The notes beneath the pieces were generated by a model. The model searched no databases. It saw nothing but the letters and a program-made list of their open reading frames with translations, and was not told the origin of the DNA. Both the position numbers and the translations under genes were made by a program. Shown here piece by piece: positions 25,233 to 32,596 of a DNA stretch of 32,770 nucleotides. The stretch's first letter is position 1. Every line of letters begins with the position of its first letter. The stretch is from a bacterium (GTDB lineage Bacteria; UBA4055), in contig JAKQBN010000047.1 of the NCBI GenBank assembly GCA_029559475.1, positions 1 through 32,770 on the forward strand. The letters are read 5' to 3'.

Positions 25233-25486
25233 TTTATTTCAAGAAAACTTTTCGTGACCGTTTTTCCCGATCTCATCTGTTCAATGGATTCAAATAATCT
25301 TTCGGCGTTAGCTTTCGAACTTAGAATGTGAACAGTCTCCATTATGGAATTGAACTCATCAAGAGATATCAGGACAGCTCCTTTACCTTTGCTTCTTTTT
25401 ATGACAAGCGTGTCATTGTTCTTTTCAACATCATCCAAATATTTCTTGAGACCAACACGGAATTCTGTAAAATTAGCTGCTAACAT
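25229..25486 (-). CDS. yefM: YefM/Phd-family antitoxin
   Basis: An 85-residue antitoxin that neutralises YoeB and represses its own promoter. 'MLAANFTEFRVGLKKYLDDV' is the N-terminal Phd/YefM dimerisation and DNA-binding fold, 'GKGAVLISLDEFNSIMETVHIL' the conserved core, and the C-terminal tail is the toxin-binding region. GGAGAG precedes the ATG. A promoter with repeated TACTAAT lies directly upstream. Confidence 0.93.
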   Translation of the reverse strand: MLAANFTEFRVGLKKYLDDVEKNNDTLVIKRSKGKGAVLISLDEFNSIMETVHILSSKANAERLFESIEQMRSGKTVTKSFLEIK

Positions 25487-25502
25487 AAACTCTCCTCTTA
25501 GG

Positions 25503-25547
25503 TTACTAATTAAGTACTAATATAAGTAATTGTTTCTACGATTGCAA
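25503..25547 (-). promoter_or_regulatory. Promoter and operator of yefM-yoeB
   Basis: On the minus strand TTGCAA (25547-25542) and TATATT (25524-25519) are 17 bases apart. Two direct TACTAAT repeats (25504-25510, 25515-25521) lie 11 bases apart, one helical turn, across the -10 and start region. TTACT (25503-25507) and AGTAA (25525-25529) bracket a central AGTACT, giving an imperfect palindrome suited to YefM autorepression. Confidence 0.55.
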
Positions 25548-25560
25548 GAAATAAAAACTG

Positions 25561-26016
25561 CTAGTTTTCTTTCAGCTCTTTTGAGAACTCATATATCTTT
25601 GATCCTATTTCATCCCTTATCTTTCTGATACTTTCAAGCTTTTCTTCATAAGTGCCTTCAAGTTTTGAAGGATCATCGAACGACCAGTGAAGTCTTTTAT
25701 AGGCGTTTCCGGGAAAGAACGGGCATCTTTCGCCTGAGGTCGCATCGCAGACTGTGATCACATAGTGATAATGCCTTCCTTCTTTTATAAAACCGTAAAC
25801 CGTCTTTGTTTTATTACTCGAAATGTCAATGCCGATCTCCTTCATAGCATCAACGACGATCGGGTTCAGTTTACCTTCCTCTAGACCGGCGCTTTCAGCT
25901 TTCACATTTTTAAGCCCGAGTGAGTTAATAAAAGCTTCGGCCATCTGGCTTCTTGCCGAGTTGTGAACGCATACGAACAGTATCTTTATCATTTCATTTC
26001 CTGAATTTTCCTGCAA
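25561..26016 (-). CDS. arsC: Arsenate reductase, thioredoxin-coupled ArsC
   Basis: A low-molecular-weight-phosphatase-fold enzyme reducing arsenate to arsenite. The CX5R loop is 'CVHNSARSQMAEAF'. The two further cysteines of the disulfide relay are in 'VCDATSGERCPFFPG', and 'WSFDDPS' supplies the general-acid Asp. Two starts are possible: TTG 26016 with a strong GGAGG (151 residues), or ATG 25992 with AGGAA (143 residues, 'MIKILFVC', the usual family start). I list the longer one. It is the last gene of the arsR-acr3-arsC operon, 50 bases after acr3, and provides arsenite for export. Confidence 0.94.
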   Translation of the reverse strand: MQENSGNEMIKILFVCVHNSARSQMAEAFINSLGLKNVKAESAGLEEGKLNPIVVDAMKEIGIDISSNKTKTVYGFIKEGRHYHYVITVCDATSGERCPFFPGNAYKRLHWSFDDPSKLEGTYEEKLESIRKIRDEIGSKIYEFSKELKEN

Positions 26017-26066
26017 TTTACGCCTCCATTGTTAGAGAATTATTATTGTTTAGTTAGTCTAATGTT

Positions 26067-27128
26067 TTATTTTAAGCTGTGAAGTTCATCCGGGAACCAG
26101 TTCTTGGTCCGGTTGGCTATCTTTACAAGGGTGAGCATGACAGGGACTTCTACGAGAACTCCGACTATTGTAGCCAGAACGACCGGGGAAGATGGGCCGA
26201 AAAGCGATATTGCTACGGCTACGGATAATTCAAAGAAATTCGATGCTCCGATCATTCCTGCAGGCGCGGCGATGTTATGGCAGAGTTTCCATTTTTTACT
26301 CCAGAAATAGGCGATGAAGAATATCAGGAAAGTCTGAATTGTAAGAGGAATTCCGATAAGGATTATATGAAGCGGATTGGACAGGATCACATCGCCCTGG
26401 AACGAGAATATGAGAACGAGTGTCAGCAGAAGGCCTATGATGGTTATGTTATTGAATTTAGGTATGAATTTACTATTGAAATACTCTTCGCCTTTTACTC
26501 TGATGACATGAGTTCTCGTGTAAATACCGCCGGCGAGGGGAATGACGACGAACAGCACGACTGAGAGAAGTAATGTTCCCCACGGGATAGTTATCCCGCC
26601 GATACCGAGTAGCAGAGCGACTATGGGCGTGAACGCGATCAGAATGATAAGGTCATTCGTGGCCACCTGCACCACTGTGTAGGCAGCATTTCCTTTTGTC
26701 AGGTGGCACCACACAAACACCATTGCAGTGCAGGGAGCGGCTCCGAGCAGTATCGCGCCGGCGAGATAGTCCTTCGCGAGTTCGGGCGTCATTAAAGATT
26801 TAAAAACCACATAAAAGAAAAACCATGCGATCCCGAACATCGTGAACGGCTTGATCAGCCAGTTCGTCACCCATGTAACATAAAGTCCCCGCGGATTCCT
26901 GCCGACATTTTTGATGCTTGCAAAGTCAACCTTCATCATCATCGGATAGATCATCAGCCAGATCAGAATGGCGATAGGCACCGAGACCTGTTCGTATTCA
27001 AATTTCCCGAGAAATTGAGGAATTGCAGGCAGATAAACTCCGATCATTACGCCTGCCGCCATACACAGAACGACCCACACCGTCAAATATCTTTCAAAAA
27101 AGCTGATTCCTGTATTTTTTTCTTTCAT
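26067..27128 (-). CDS. acr3: ACR3-family arsenite efflux permease
   Basis: A 353-residue inner-membrane carrier with about 10 transmembrane helices that exports As(OH)3. 'LLGAAPCTAMVFVW' contains the conserved catalytic Cys of Acr3, followed by 'YTVVQVATNDLIILIAF'. A second Cys in 'VFVWCHLT' is less usual. The C-terminal 'GASNFFELSVAVAISLFG' is a family signature. The ATG overlaps the arsR stop by 4 bases. With ArsR and ArsC it makes a complete arsenate-resistance operon. Confidence 0.96.
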   Translation of the reverse strand: MKEKNTGISFFERYLTVWVVLCMAAGVMIGVYLPAIPQFLGKFEYEQVSVPIAILIWLMIYPMMMKVDFASIKNVGRNPRGLYVTWVTNWLIKPFTMFGIAWFFFYVVFKSLMTPELAKDYLAGAILLGAAPCTAMVFVWCHLTKGNAAYTVVQVATNDLIILIAFTPIVALLLGIGGITIPWGTLLLSVVLFVVIPLAGGIYTRTHVIRVKGEEYFNSKFIPKFNNITIIGLLLTLVLIFSFQGDVILSNPLHIILIGIPLTIQTFLIFFIAYFWSKKWKLCHNIAAPAGMIGASNFFELSVAVAISLFGPSSPVVLATIVGVLVEVPVMLTLVKIANRTKNWFPDELHSLK

Positions 27129-27478
27129 TTTTTACCGCCTTTATTCTTTGTCCCGCAGTAAATATCTTCAGTTTCAGTATAGTATAGGCACTGTTCAGTG
27201 TCCGAGCCGATTTTTTCGATCTCTTTTAATAGCGCATTAAAGTTCTCACGGTCAAGCGAATAATGCATCCATGTGGCTTCTTTTTTGGTCTTCACGAGTC
27301 CGTTCTCCGAAAGAATTTTCATGTGATGCGAAAGAGTGGATTGGGTCACCGGAAGAAATTTCAGTATTTCGCAGGCGCACATCTCGCGGCAAGATATAAT
27401 ATCAACTATTTTAAATCTGACAGGATCGCTTAAAACCTTTAAGAGCTTTGCCGTATTTTTATATTTATCATCGTCCAT
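27125..27478 (-). CDS. arsR: ArsR-family arsenite-responsive repressor
   Basis: A 117-residue winged-helix repressor released from DNA by As(III). The metal site is 'SCREMCACEIL', a variant of the ELCVCDL motif with the Cys pair and an extra Cys upstream. The recognition helix is 'VTQSTLSHHMKIL'. A further Cys (in 'EQCLYY' and 'IYCGT') lies near the C-terminus. I chose ATG 27478 ('MDDDKYKNTAKLLK') because CGGGAG lies 8 bases before it and the family begins here. Upstream in-frame codons would run into the promoter. An operator is visible upstream. Confidence 0.94.
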   Translation of the reverse strand: MDDDKYKNTAKLLKVLSDPVRFKIVDIISCREMCACEILKFLPVTQSTLSHHMKILSENGLVKTKKEATWMHYSLDRENFNALLKEIEKIGSDTEQCLYYTETEDIYCGTKNKGGKK

Positions 27479-27506
27479 AAAGACTCCCGGATTGATTTTC
27501 GAGTGT

Positions 27507-27539
27507 AATATAAGTGTAATATTGATATATGTCAATATT
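27507..27539 (-). promoter_or_regulatory. arsR promoter with ArsR operator
   Basis: On the minus strand a consensus TTGACA (27535-27530) and TATATT (27512-27507) are 17 bases apart. A 22-base near-perfect palindrome (27518-27539, arms AATATTGA / TCAATATT) covers the -35 and spacer, a classic ArsR site. A second perfect palindrome, ATATTC-GT-GAATAT, lies next to it at 27541-27554. Confidence 0.8.
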
Positions 27540-27566
27540 TATATTCGTGAATATATCAGAATTGTT

Positions 27567-28475
27567 TTAGGCAGGTTTCCAGTCTCTACATTTTTTATTC
27601 CATGTTAAAGATAGATCTGAAGGTTTTATAGCCGGTAATATAAATTCCGATACGGATATTGCGACTATTGAAAAGTCCGGAACTTCAATCGTAGGCTCAG
27701 ATTTTTTTATAAAACTGATCCATTGCCTGATCTTTTGATCATTTAAAACAAATTCATCTCTAAAACAAGTCGGTAATGATGTCGGAATCATAGTACCTCT
27801 TCTTTTGAATGTTTCATAAATGGCTTTTGAAAGTTCTGATATTTTATAGTCGAACAACTTAGAGAGATACCAGATGTCGAAAAAGTCTTTCATTCTGCTG
27901 TTGCTCATATCCAACTGAACCATGGCTTCAAATTTTTCTGCAATGGAAGTATATCGCGAATAGGCTTTAAGCTGAGGTTTCTCCATATTAAGAATTACCG
28001 GATAAGTTACATTTTCAAATGGAGGATAGACAGAATCTCCAAAACCGATATCAATCTGCATATTTGTTACTGCACTATGGATAAACGAAGAAATTAAAAC
28101 TCTTACACCACCGTAAATTTGATTTTCTCTGATTTCTTCAACCGATATTTTATCCGTATCAAATACAATTCCGTCAGAAATATCCGTTTTATCACATATT
28201 TCCTTAATAATGACTCTGATTTTATTAAGATCAGGAACTATGTTTCCGAGAAGATCAATATCCTTTGTCATTCTGGCATTCTCACCTGTCCATACATAAA
28301 ATAACCCTGCTCCTTTAAGAGCAAAATCATCACTGTATTTAGAAATGCTTAATCTGTGAAGAAACCTTTCATTAGAATATCTTTTTAGAACATAGTTAAG
28401 ATCCAACTTTTCTTTTCGTGCGTAATTTTTGAGTTTTTCGAAGACAGAATGTCCCGCATTGTTTTTTATTTTCAA
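27567..28475 (-). CDS. abiEii: AbiEii-family nucleotidyltransferase toxin
   Basis: A 302-residue protein of the type IV abortive-infection/toxin-antitoxin family. 'LKGAGLFYVWTGENARMTKDID' near residues 53-74 holds the nucleotidyltransferase motif (GG/GA-x-L ... R.T.D.D) with the metal-binding Asp pair. 'AEKFEAMVQLDMSNSRMKDFFDIWYL' is the second family signature. Such enzymes add nucleotides to tRNA or otherwise stop growth, and they defend against phage. It overlaps the AbiEi stop by 4 bases. The complete motifs suggest it is active. Confidence 0.93.
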   Translation of the reverse strand: MKIKNNAGHSVFEKLKNYARKEKLDLNYVLKRYSNERFLHRLSISKYSDDFALKGAGLFYVWTGENARMTKDIDLLGNIVPDLNKIRVIIKEICDKTDISDGIVFDTDKISVEEIRENQIYGGVRVLISSFIHSAVTNMQIDIGFGDSVYPPFENVTYPVILNMEKPQLKAYSRYTSIAEKFEAMVQLDMSNSRMKDFFDIWYLSKLFDYKISELSKAIYETFKRRGTMIPTSLPTCFRDEFVLNDQKIRQWISFIKKSEPTIEVPDFSIVAISVSEFILPAIKPSDLSLTWNKKCRDWKPA

Positions 28476-29089
28476 TTCAAACTCTCCATATAGGGCTGTA
28501 TTACCTTATTTACACTGCAGACTTTCGCTGCTTCATATATTTCTGCTATCGAAGCCTTTTTCCCCCTGATAATTTCTTTAAGTGCTTCAACAGCGACATC
28601 TATTCCTATTTTATTCCTGAATTTAAAACAATCCGCTACCGTTTTTGCCGGTGAATAAACTTTTATTACGACATTTTTAATTTTATGTTCCTCTATCCCA
28701 TAAGAATAACTATCACCAAAAAAAGAATAATACTTTACATCTACAGAATCAATTTGCGGTTTCCATGTATTATTTTGGACTGCAATGTGGATTTTTCCTG
28801 ATATTTGAGTTGTAACATTATGAAAGCTGAGCGCAGAAATCAGGCAGATTACTCCAGAAGGGACTTTTTTTGCGACCTCAACATAGGAATCGTAACCTTT
28901 AAAATCTGCTCCGGGCAAACCATAAAGCCCGCGTGCAACTCTGACAATTAACCCTTTTGTAACCATTCTCGTAAGGTAAATCCTCTCGGTTCCTGCAACT
29001 TCAGCTTCTTTGGCTCTTACAACACCTTTTTTCTTTATAAGATCAATTATTTTTTTTTCTTTGACTGAAATTCTACTCCTTTGTTCCAT
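28472..29089 (-). CDS. abiEi: AbiEi-family antitoxin / transcriptional regulator
   Basis: A 205-residue antitoxin. The N-terminal winged helix ('KKIIDLIKKKGVVRAKEAEV', 'RIYLTRMVTKGLIVRVARGLYGLP') is the standard AbiEi DNA-binding domain, and the C-terminal domain contains 'YSPAKTVADCFKFRNKIG', a family signature. It should repress the pair's promoter and counter AbiEii. No Shine-Dalgarno site precedes ATG 29089, and the predicted transcription start is only a few bases upstream, so the message may be nearly leaderless. Confidence 0.92.
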   Translation of the reverse strand: MEQRSRISVKEKKIIDLIKKKGVVRAKEAEVAGTERIYLTRMVTKGLIVRVARGLYGLPGADFKGYDSYVEVAKKVPSGVICLISALSFHNVTTQISGKIHIAVQNNTWKPQIDSVDVKYYSFFGDSYSYGIEEHKIKNVVIKVYSPAKTVADCFKFRNKIGIDVAVEALKEIIRGKKASIAEIYEAAKVCSVNKVIQPYMESLN

Positions 29090-29099
29090 AAACTACAAC

Positions 29100-29127
29100 A
29101 ATATAATCAATGTTATATAAAATGCAA
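29100..29127 (-). promoter_or_regulatory. Promoter and possible operator of abiEi-abiEii
   Basis: On the minus strand TTGCAT (29127-29122) and TATATT (29105-29100) are 16 bases apart. Within it ATATAA-N6-TTATAT (29101-29118) is a perfect inverted repeat, and CAACAATA occurs twice in direct orientation (29096-29103 and 29125-29132), bracketing the promoter. These are plausible AbiEi sites. Confidence 0.45.
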
Positions 29128-29147
29128 CAATAAAAGTCAAAAATACT

Positions 29148-30983
29148 TCACTTCTCCAGTCCTGACCGCATATTTCTGAGAGATTGTTCATTAATGCCTA
29201 ATTCATCAGCAATTTGCTTTGTATTCATACCTTTACCGGATAAATATTCGATAATCTGAATTCTGAGGCCGTTGCTTAATCCCCTCGAAGTAATAGCCTT
29301 TTGTTTCAACAGCGATATTATACTTTCAAGTGAGTAGAATTTCAGCTCTAGCGTTTCAGCGTTTTCAGTTTTATTTGAAGCAGGTATAATGAATTCTAAC
29401 TCTTTTTTCTTCATATTAGCAAGGAAATTCAGCATAGCCTGATATACGATCTTTTCCAATTCTCTAATATTCCCGGGAAATTCATATTCGTTTAATTTTT
29501 TAAAACTATCTTCAGATATTTTAATTTTACGATCTTCTTCTACATTATTATCTTTGATAAACTTACTTACAAAATACGCAGTCAAAAGCTCAATATCCTC
29601 TTTTCTGTCCTTGAGCGCAGGCGAAACGATCTCCGCGCCGGTGATCCTGTAATAAAGATCCTGCCTGAACTCTTCTTTTTTTATCTGACCCGCCAAATCT
29701 TTGTTGGTCGCGAAAACCAGCCTCGTTTTGCTAACATCTCTTTCGATATTCTCTCCCACGCGAACGATCTTCTTTTCCTGCAGGACCCTGAGCATTTTAC
29801 TCTGCTGATAAACAGGCAAGTCTCCAATTTCATCAAGGAACAGGACTCCGTTCTCAGCCTCTTCAAAAGGGCTTTCTCTTCCTATATCCTTTGCTCCAGT
29901 AAATGCACCTTTTACATAACCGAACATTTCGGCTTCGAATAATTCATGTGGGATCCCCGCACAGTTCTTTGTAACAAATTTTCCTTTACCTTTCCCGAGG
30001 TGGTAAATTGATTTTGCGATAAGCTCCTTTCCCGTACCGTTAGGACCGAGAATAAGAATATTATGCCTGAATTTTGAATACTTTGAAAGTTTCGCGAACA
30101 TATCGAGAGCAGCCGCACTTTTACCGATAATAAGAGGAGCACCGTCCATTCCGATAAGCTCAATTATCCCTTCAAAATACGCCAAATTAAAATTCTTCTT
30201 GGATATAAAATGATCAGCGCCCATAGCGAAAGACTTATAAGCCGCATCGAAACCGTCATGACCGGAAAGCATGATCACCTTAACCGATGAATTGTATCTC
30301 TTCAAAGCCTTAAGAATGTCGAAACCGCTCTTATCCGAACCGGCGAATTCAATATCAAGAACGGCGATGTCGAACCTTTGTTTTTTATCCGTAAGTTCAA
30401 TCACAGACTCAATACTGTTCCCCACTGTCAGCCTGTCAGATGATTTCTGCTCTTTACCGATATCATCATCGGCAAAAAGAATTTTTTCCGGTCTATTCTT
30501 AAGGAAATCAATGATCTGAGAATATTGGTTTTGCTTTAATTTCTGATGTTTCAGATAGTCAGTTTCAGCATTTTTTTTTTCTACACTATCCAGAGATATT
30601 TTAGTGAGCAAAGTAAAGTCAAATTGCGATTTTTCTTTCCAGTGATTCAGAAAATTTGATATGTTTATACAGAAGATTTGAAAATTTATGAAATGCTCTT
30701 TTCCTTCAAATTTATAAGATTTTTCTCCGCCTGAAAAATATACAACATGACCTTTATAATTTTCGATGGATTCATAGAATTTTTCTTCGTATTTTTCCAT
30801 ATCGGTTTTATGAATCAAAACAAGTTCGTAGACATCCCAATTAATTATTTTTGAGCTTTTGTATATAGAATCATAAAAATCAAACAACTCAATTCCGGTT
30901 TTTGATGACGAAATATTTGACTTCAATAAAGAAAAACGGTCTTCATTTTCTTTGGAGTTAAAAACAATACAGATTTTATTCAT
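29148..30983 (-). CDS. Sigma-54-dependent activator with unfamiliar N-terminal domain plus receiver domain
   Basis: A 611-residue enhancer-binding protein (residue numbers here count from the alternative start 30989). Residues 1-130 match no family I know but alternate strand and helix like a receiver without the Asp ('KICIVFN', 'YELVLIH', 'HVVYFSGG'). Residues 168-285 are a receiver with acidic 'ADDD' and phospho-acceptor Asp212. The AAA+ domain has Walker A GPNGTGKE (315-322), the sigma-54 loop GAFTGA (361-366), Walker B FLDEIGD (384-390) and 'FRQDLYYRI' arginine fingers. The C-terminus has an HTH ('MNTKQIADELGINEQSLRNM'). ATG 30983 is chosen because GAGGAG lies 7 bases upstream; ATG 30989 would be one base from it. 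It overlaps the GHKL-like gene by 8 bases. The divergent sigma-54 promoter is its likely target. Confidence 0.92.
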   Translation of the reverse strand: MNKICIVFNSKENEDRFSLLKSNISSSKTGIELFDFYDSIYKSSKIINWDVYELVLIHKTDMEKYEEKFYESIENYKGHVVYFSGGEKSYKFEGKEHFINFQIFCINISNFLNHWKEKSQFDFTLLTKISLDSVEKKNAETDYLKHQKLKQNQYSQIIDFLKNRPEKILFADDDIGKEQKSSDRLTVGNSIESVIELTDKKQRFDIAVLDIEFAGSDKSGFDILKALKRYNSSVKVIMLSGHDGFDAAYKSFAMGADHFISKKNFNLAYFEGIIELIGMDGAPLIIGKSAAALDMFAKLSKYSKFRHNILILGPNGTGKELIAKSIYHLGKGKGKFVTKNCAGIPHELFEAEMFGYVKGAFTGAKDIGRESPFEEAENGVLFLDEIGDLPVYQQSKMLRVLQEKKIVRVGENIERDVSKTRLVFATNKDLAGQIKKEEFRQDLYYRITGAEIVSPALKDRKEDIELLTAYFVSKFIKDNNVEEDRKIKISEDSFKKLNEYEFPGNIRELEKIVYQAMLNFLANMKKKELEFIIPASNKTENAETLELKFYSLESIISLLKQKAITSRGLSNGLRIQIIEYLSGKGMNTKQIADELGINEQSLRNMRSGLEK

Positions 30984-31824
30984 TTTCATTCTCCTCAGCT
31001 ATTTTATCTATAGTATATATTTTTATAACAATAGTACTTCCTTTAATATCGTTTTCCTGTTTTATTATCTTTCCGGAAATTATATCTAGAAAGCGGTCTT
31101 TATTAAAAATTTCTATCGTACCGTAATTTGATATACGCTTGTAAATATTTAAACTGCTGCCTACGGTTATGAAATTATCCAGATCAATTTCTTTCTGGTC
31201 ACTGATGCTGATTATTATTTTATCATCTACTTTTTGGAAATTGAAAACTGCTGAGTCAATGTCCGAGTGTCTTTTTAAGTTATGAATAATTGATGTCCAG
31301 ATATCATTTATAATATTTTTTTCAAGGTAAAATTTCTGGCCTGCACCGGGTGTACTTCTTTTTACATTTAATTCTTTTAGTTTATAGAATTGGAATTCGA
31401 AAGCATTCTTTAATTCTTCCTGTGTCTCTTTTGAAACCGGTCCTTTCTCAAATTCCTCAAAAGTTTTTTCAAAAAGATAAATATTTGATTTTTCGAGCCT
31501 TTCCTTAAAAGAGTTGAATTCCTTTATTATCGAACCAAATAAATCTTTCACAACCTTATAATCCGTATCATGCAGCATATCATGTATTGAATTTTCTCTA
31601 TCTCCGCCGTATATGCGGTAGTTGAAAAACCTGCAAAGTACATTCAACAAACTATTCTTTTTAATTTCAGACTTTGTCTTAGATATAGAAAGTATAGTTT
31701 TTAGTTCATCCGGATCCATACTGTGATTTATTTTTCCGTCTGACAAAATATCAAACTTCGGTGAATCAGTATTTCTTATAAATATCGAATTCTGCTTTAC
31801 TTCTTTATTGTTTTCATAGCTCAT
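30976..31824 (-). CDS. Degenerate GHKL (histidine-kinase-like) ATPase-domain protein
   Basis: A 282-residue cytoplasmic protein (numbers below count from ATG 31836). From about residue 165 the pattern follows a HATPase_c domain: N-box-like 'INDIWTSIIHNLKRH' (Asn186), 'KIIISISDQ' where a kinase has VxDNG, 'GSSLNIYKRISNYGTIEIF' where kinases have GLGLxIVKxIV..HGG, and a final 'KGSTIVIKI'. The G1 glycines and GxGxG loop are absent, and I see no H-box, so kinase activity is doubtful. The N-terminal half is helical and unrecognised. ATG 31824 has GGAG 6 bases upstream and is preferred. Its gene overlaps that of the sigma-54 activator, so the two probably act together. The GHKL call is mine from pattern, not from a search. 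Confidence 0.7.
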   Translation of the reverse strand: MSYENNKEVKQNSIFIRNTDSPKFDILSDGKINHSMDPDELKTILSISKTKSEIKKNSLLNVLCRFFNYRIYGGDRENSIHDMLHDTDYKVVKDLFGSIIKEFNSFKERLEKSNIYLFEKTFEEFEKGPVSKETQEELKNAFEFQFYKLKELNVKRSTPGAGQKFYLEKNIINDIWTSIIHNLKRHSDIDSAVFNFQKVDDKIIISISDQKEIDLDNFITVGSSLNIYKRISNYGTIEIFNKDRFLDIISGKIIKQENDIKGSTIVIKIYTIDKIAEENENE

Positions 31825-31851
31825 TACTTGCTCCATTGACGTGATTGCTGT

Positions 31852-31880
31852 AAAATAATAAACAAATATTAAAAAATCAA
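31852..31880 (-). promoter_or_regulatory. Sigma-70 promoter of the GHKL-activator gene pair
   Basis: On the minus strand TTGATT (31880-31875) and TATTTT (31857-31852) are 17 bases apart, about 20 bases before the predicted start region of the GHKL-like gene. It points away from the sigma-54 promoter. Confidence 0.5.
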
Positions 31881-31900
31881 CTATTAAACATTGAAAAAAT

Positions 31901-31913
31901 AACTATAATAGTT
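31901..31913. repeat. Palindrome, candidate binding site of the sigma-54 activator
   Basis: AACTAT-A-ATAGTT is a perfect 6+6 inverted repeat. The half-site AACTAT recurs at 31879-31884, 22 bases (two helical turns) away. The palindrome lies about 68-80 bases upstream of the expected sigma-54 start, a normal place for an enhancer site. Confidence 0.5.
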
Positions 31914-31954
31914 AAAATTATAATTATAAAACAATTCGTTAGCTATGAAATAAT

Positions 31955-31970
31955 TGGCACGACCATTGCA
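31955..31970 (+). promoter_or_regulatory. Sigma-54 (-24/-12) promoter
   Basis: TGGCAC (31955-31960), five bases, then TTGCA (31966-31970) matches the sigma-54 consensus TGGCAC-N5-TTGCW. The invariant GG (31956-31957) and GC (31968-31969) are exactly 10 bases apart. Transcription would start near 31981, about 35 bases before the ATG at 32016. No other good sigma-54 site was seen in the window. Confidence 0.85.
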
Positions 31971-32015
31971 TTTAAATAAAGCGTTGGACAAAAAACTAAA
32001 AAATGGAGAAACAAA

Positions 32016-32579
32016 ATGAAAACAGCAGAAAACAAAAACCAGAACCAGAAAGTAAACAACACTAAAACAGAAAACCAAACAAAAAGGGAGTTCAAAATGA
32101 AAAGCATGCTGACAATCATCTTCGCAGTAATTCTTACCGCAAATTTAAATGCTCAGTGGAACAACGATTACGATTCTTATGACTCTTACGAATCGAGCAC
32201 CAGCCTGTACAATAACTCAAACAGCATCTACAATAATTCTAACAGTCTTTCTTCAGGTTGGACAACTCAGACAACAACGATCAGACCATATAAAGATGTT
32301 TACGGAAACAGTTACTCGAATCAGAACAATCTTTGGAATGATCAGGATAACGACGGATTAGTTGGCTACTATGATAATAATGACAGAAACAGTAGCTGGA
32401 GTGCTTCAACGAAAATAAATACAAACATCTATAACAACAACTCTTACTATAATTCAACACCGAGTTACGATTACAACTCTAACAAAACAATCCAAACCGG
32501 ATCAAGAGGCGGTCAGTACTACATCAACAGCAACGGAAACAAAACTTATGTAAATAAAACAAACGCATGGGGGTACTAA
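32016..32579 (+). CDS. Secreted Asn/Tyr/Ser-rich protein under sigma-54 control
   Basis: A 187-residue protein from ATG 32016, or 160 residues from the in-frame ATG 32097; both have GGAG 7 bases upstream. The shorter form begins directly with a signal peptide (basic MKSM, hydrophobic core, 'NLNA' then QW). The longer one adds 27 very polar residues before it. The mature chain has low-complexity repeats ('YNNSNSIYNNSNSL', 'DYDSYDSYESS'), a DxDxDG-like calcium-site pattern 'NDQDNDGLVGYYD', and a conserved-looking C-terminus 'GGQYYINSNGNKTYVNKT', which recalls small 'GGxYYINxxGNKxYV' tails seen in other secreted or viral proteins. Function unknown; a surface or extracellular role is inferred. 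A terminator follows. Confidence 0.85.
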   Translation: MKTAENKNQNQKVNNTKTENQTKREFKMKSMLTIIFAVILTANLNAQWNNDYDSYDSYESSTSLYNNSNSIYNNSNSLSSGWTTQTTTIRPYKDVYGNSYSNQNNLWNDQDNDGLVGYYDNNDRNSSWSASTKINTNIYNNNSYYNSTPSYDYNSNKTIQTGSRGGQYYINSNGNKTYVNKTNAWGY

Positions 32580-32596
32580 TCTGGCAGAGAATCAGG

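Noticed and set aside
25229-29132. A mobile element carrying the toxin-antitoxin and arsenic genes
   Set aside because: The gene content is accessory, but I see no integrase, transposase, tRNA target or flanking direct repeats.
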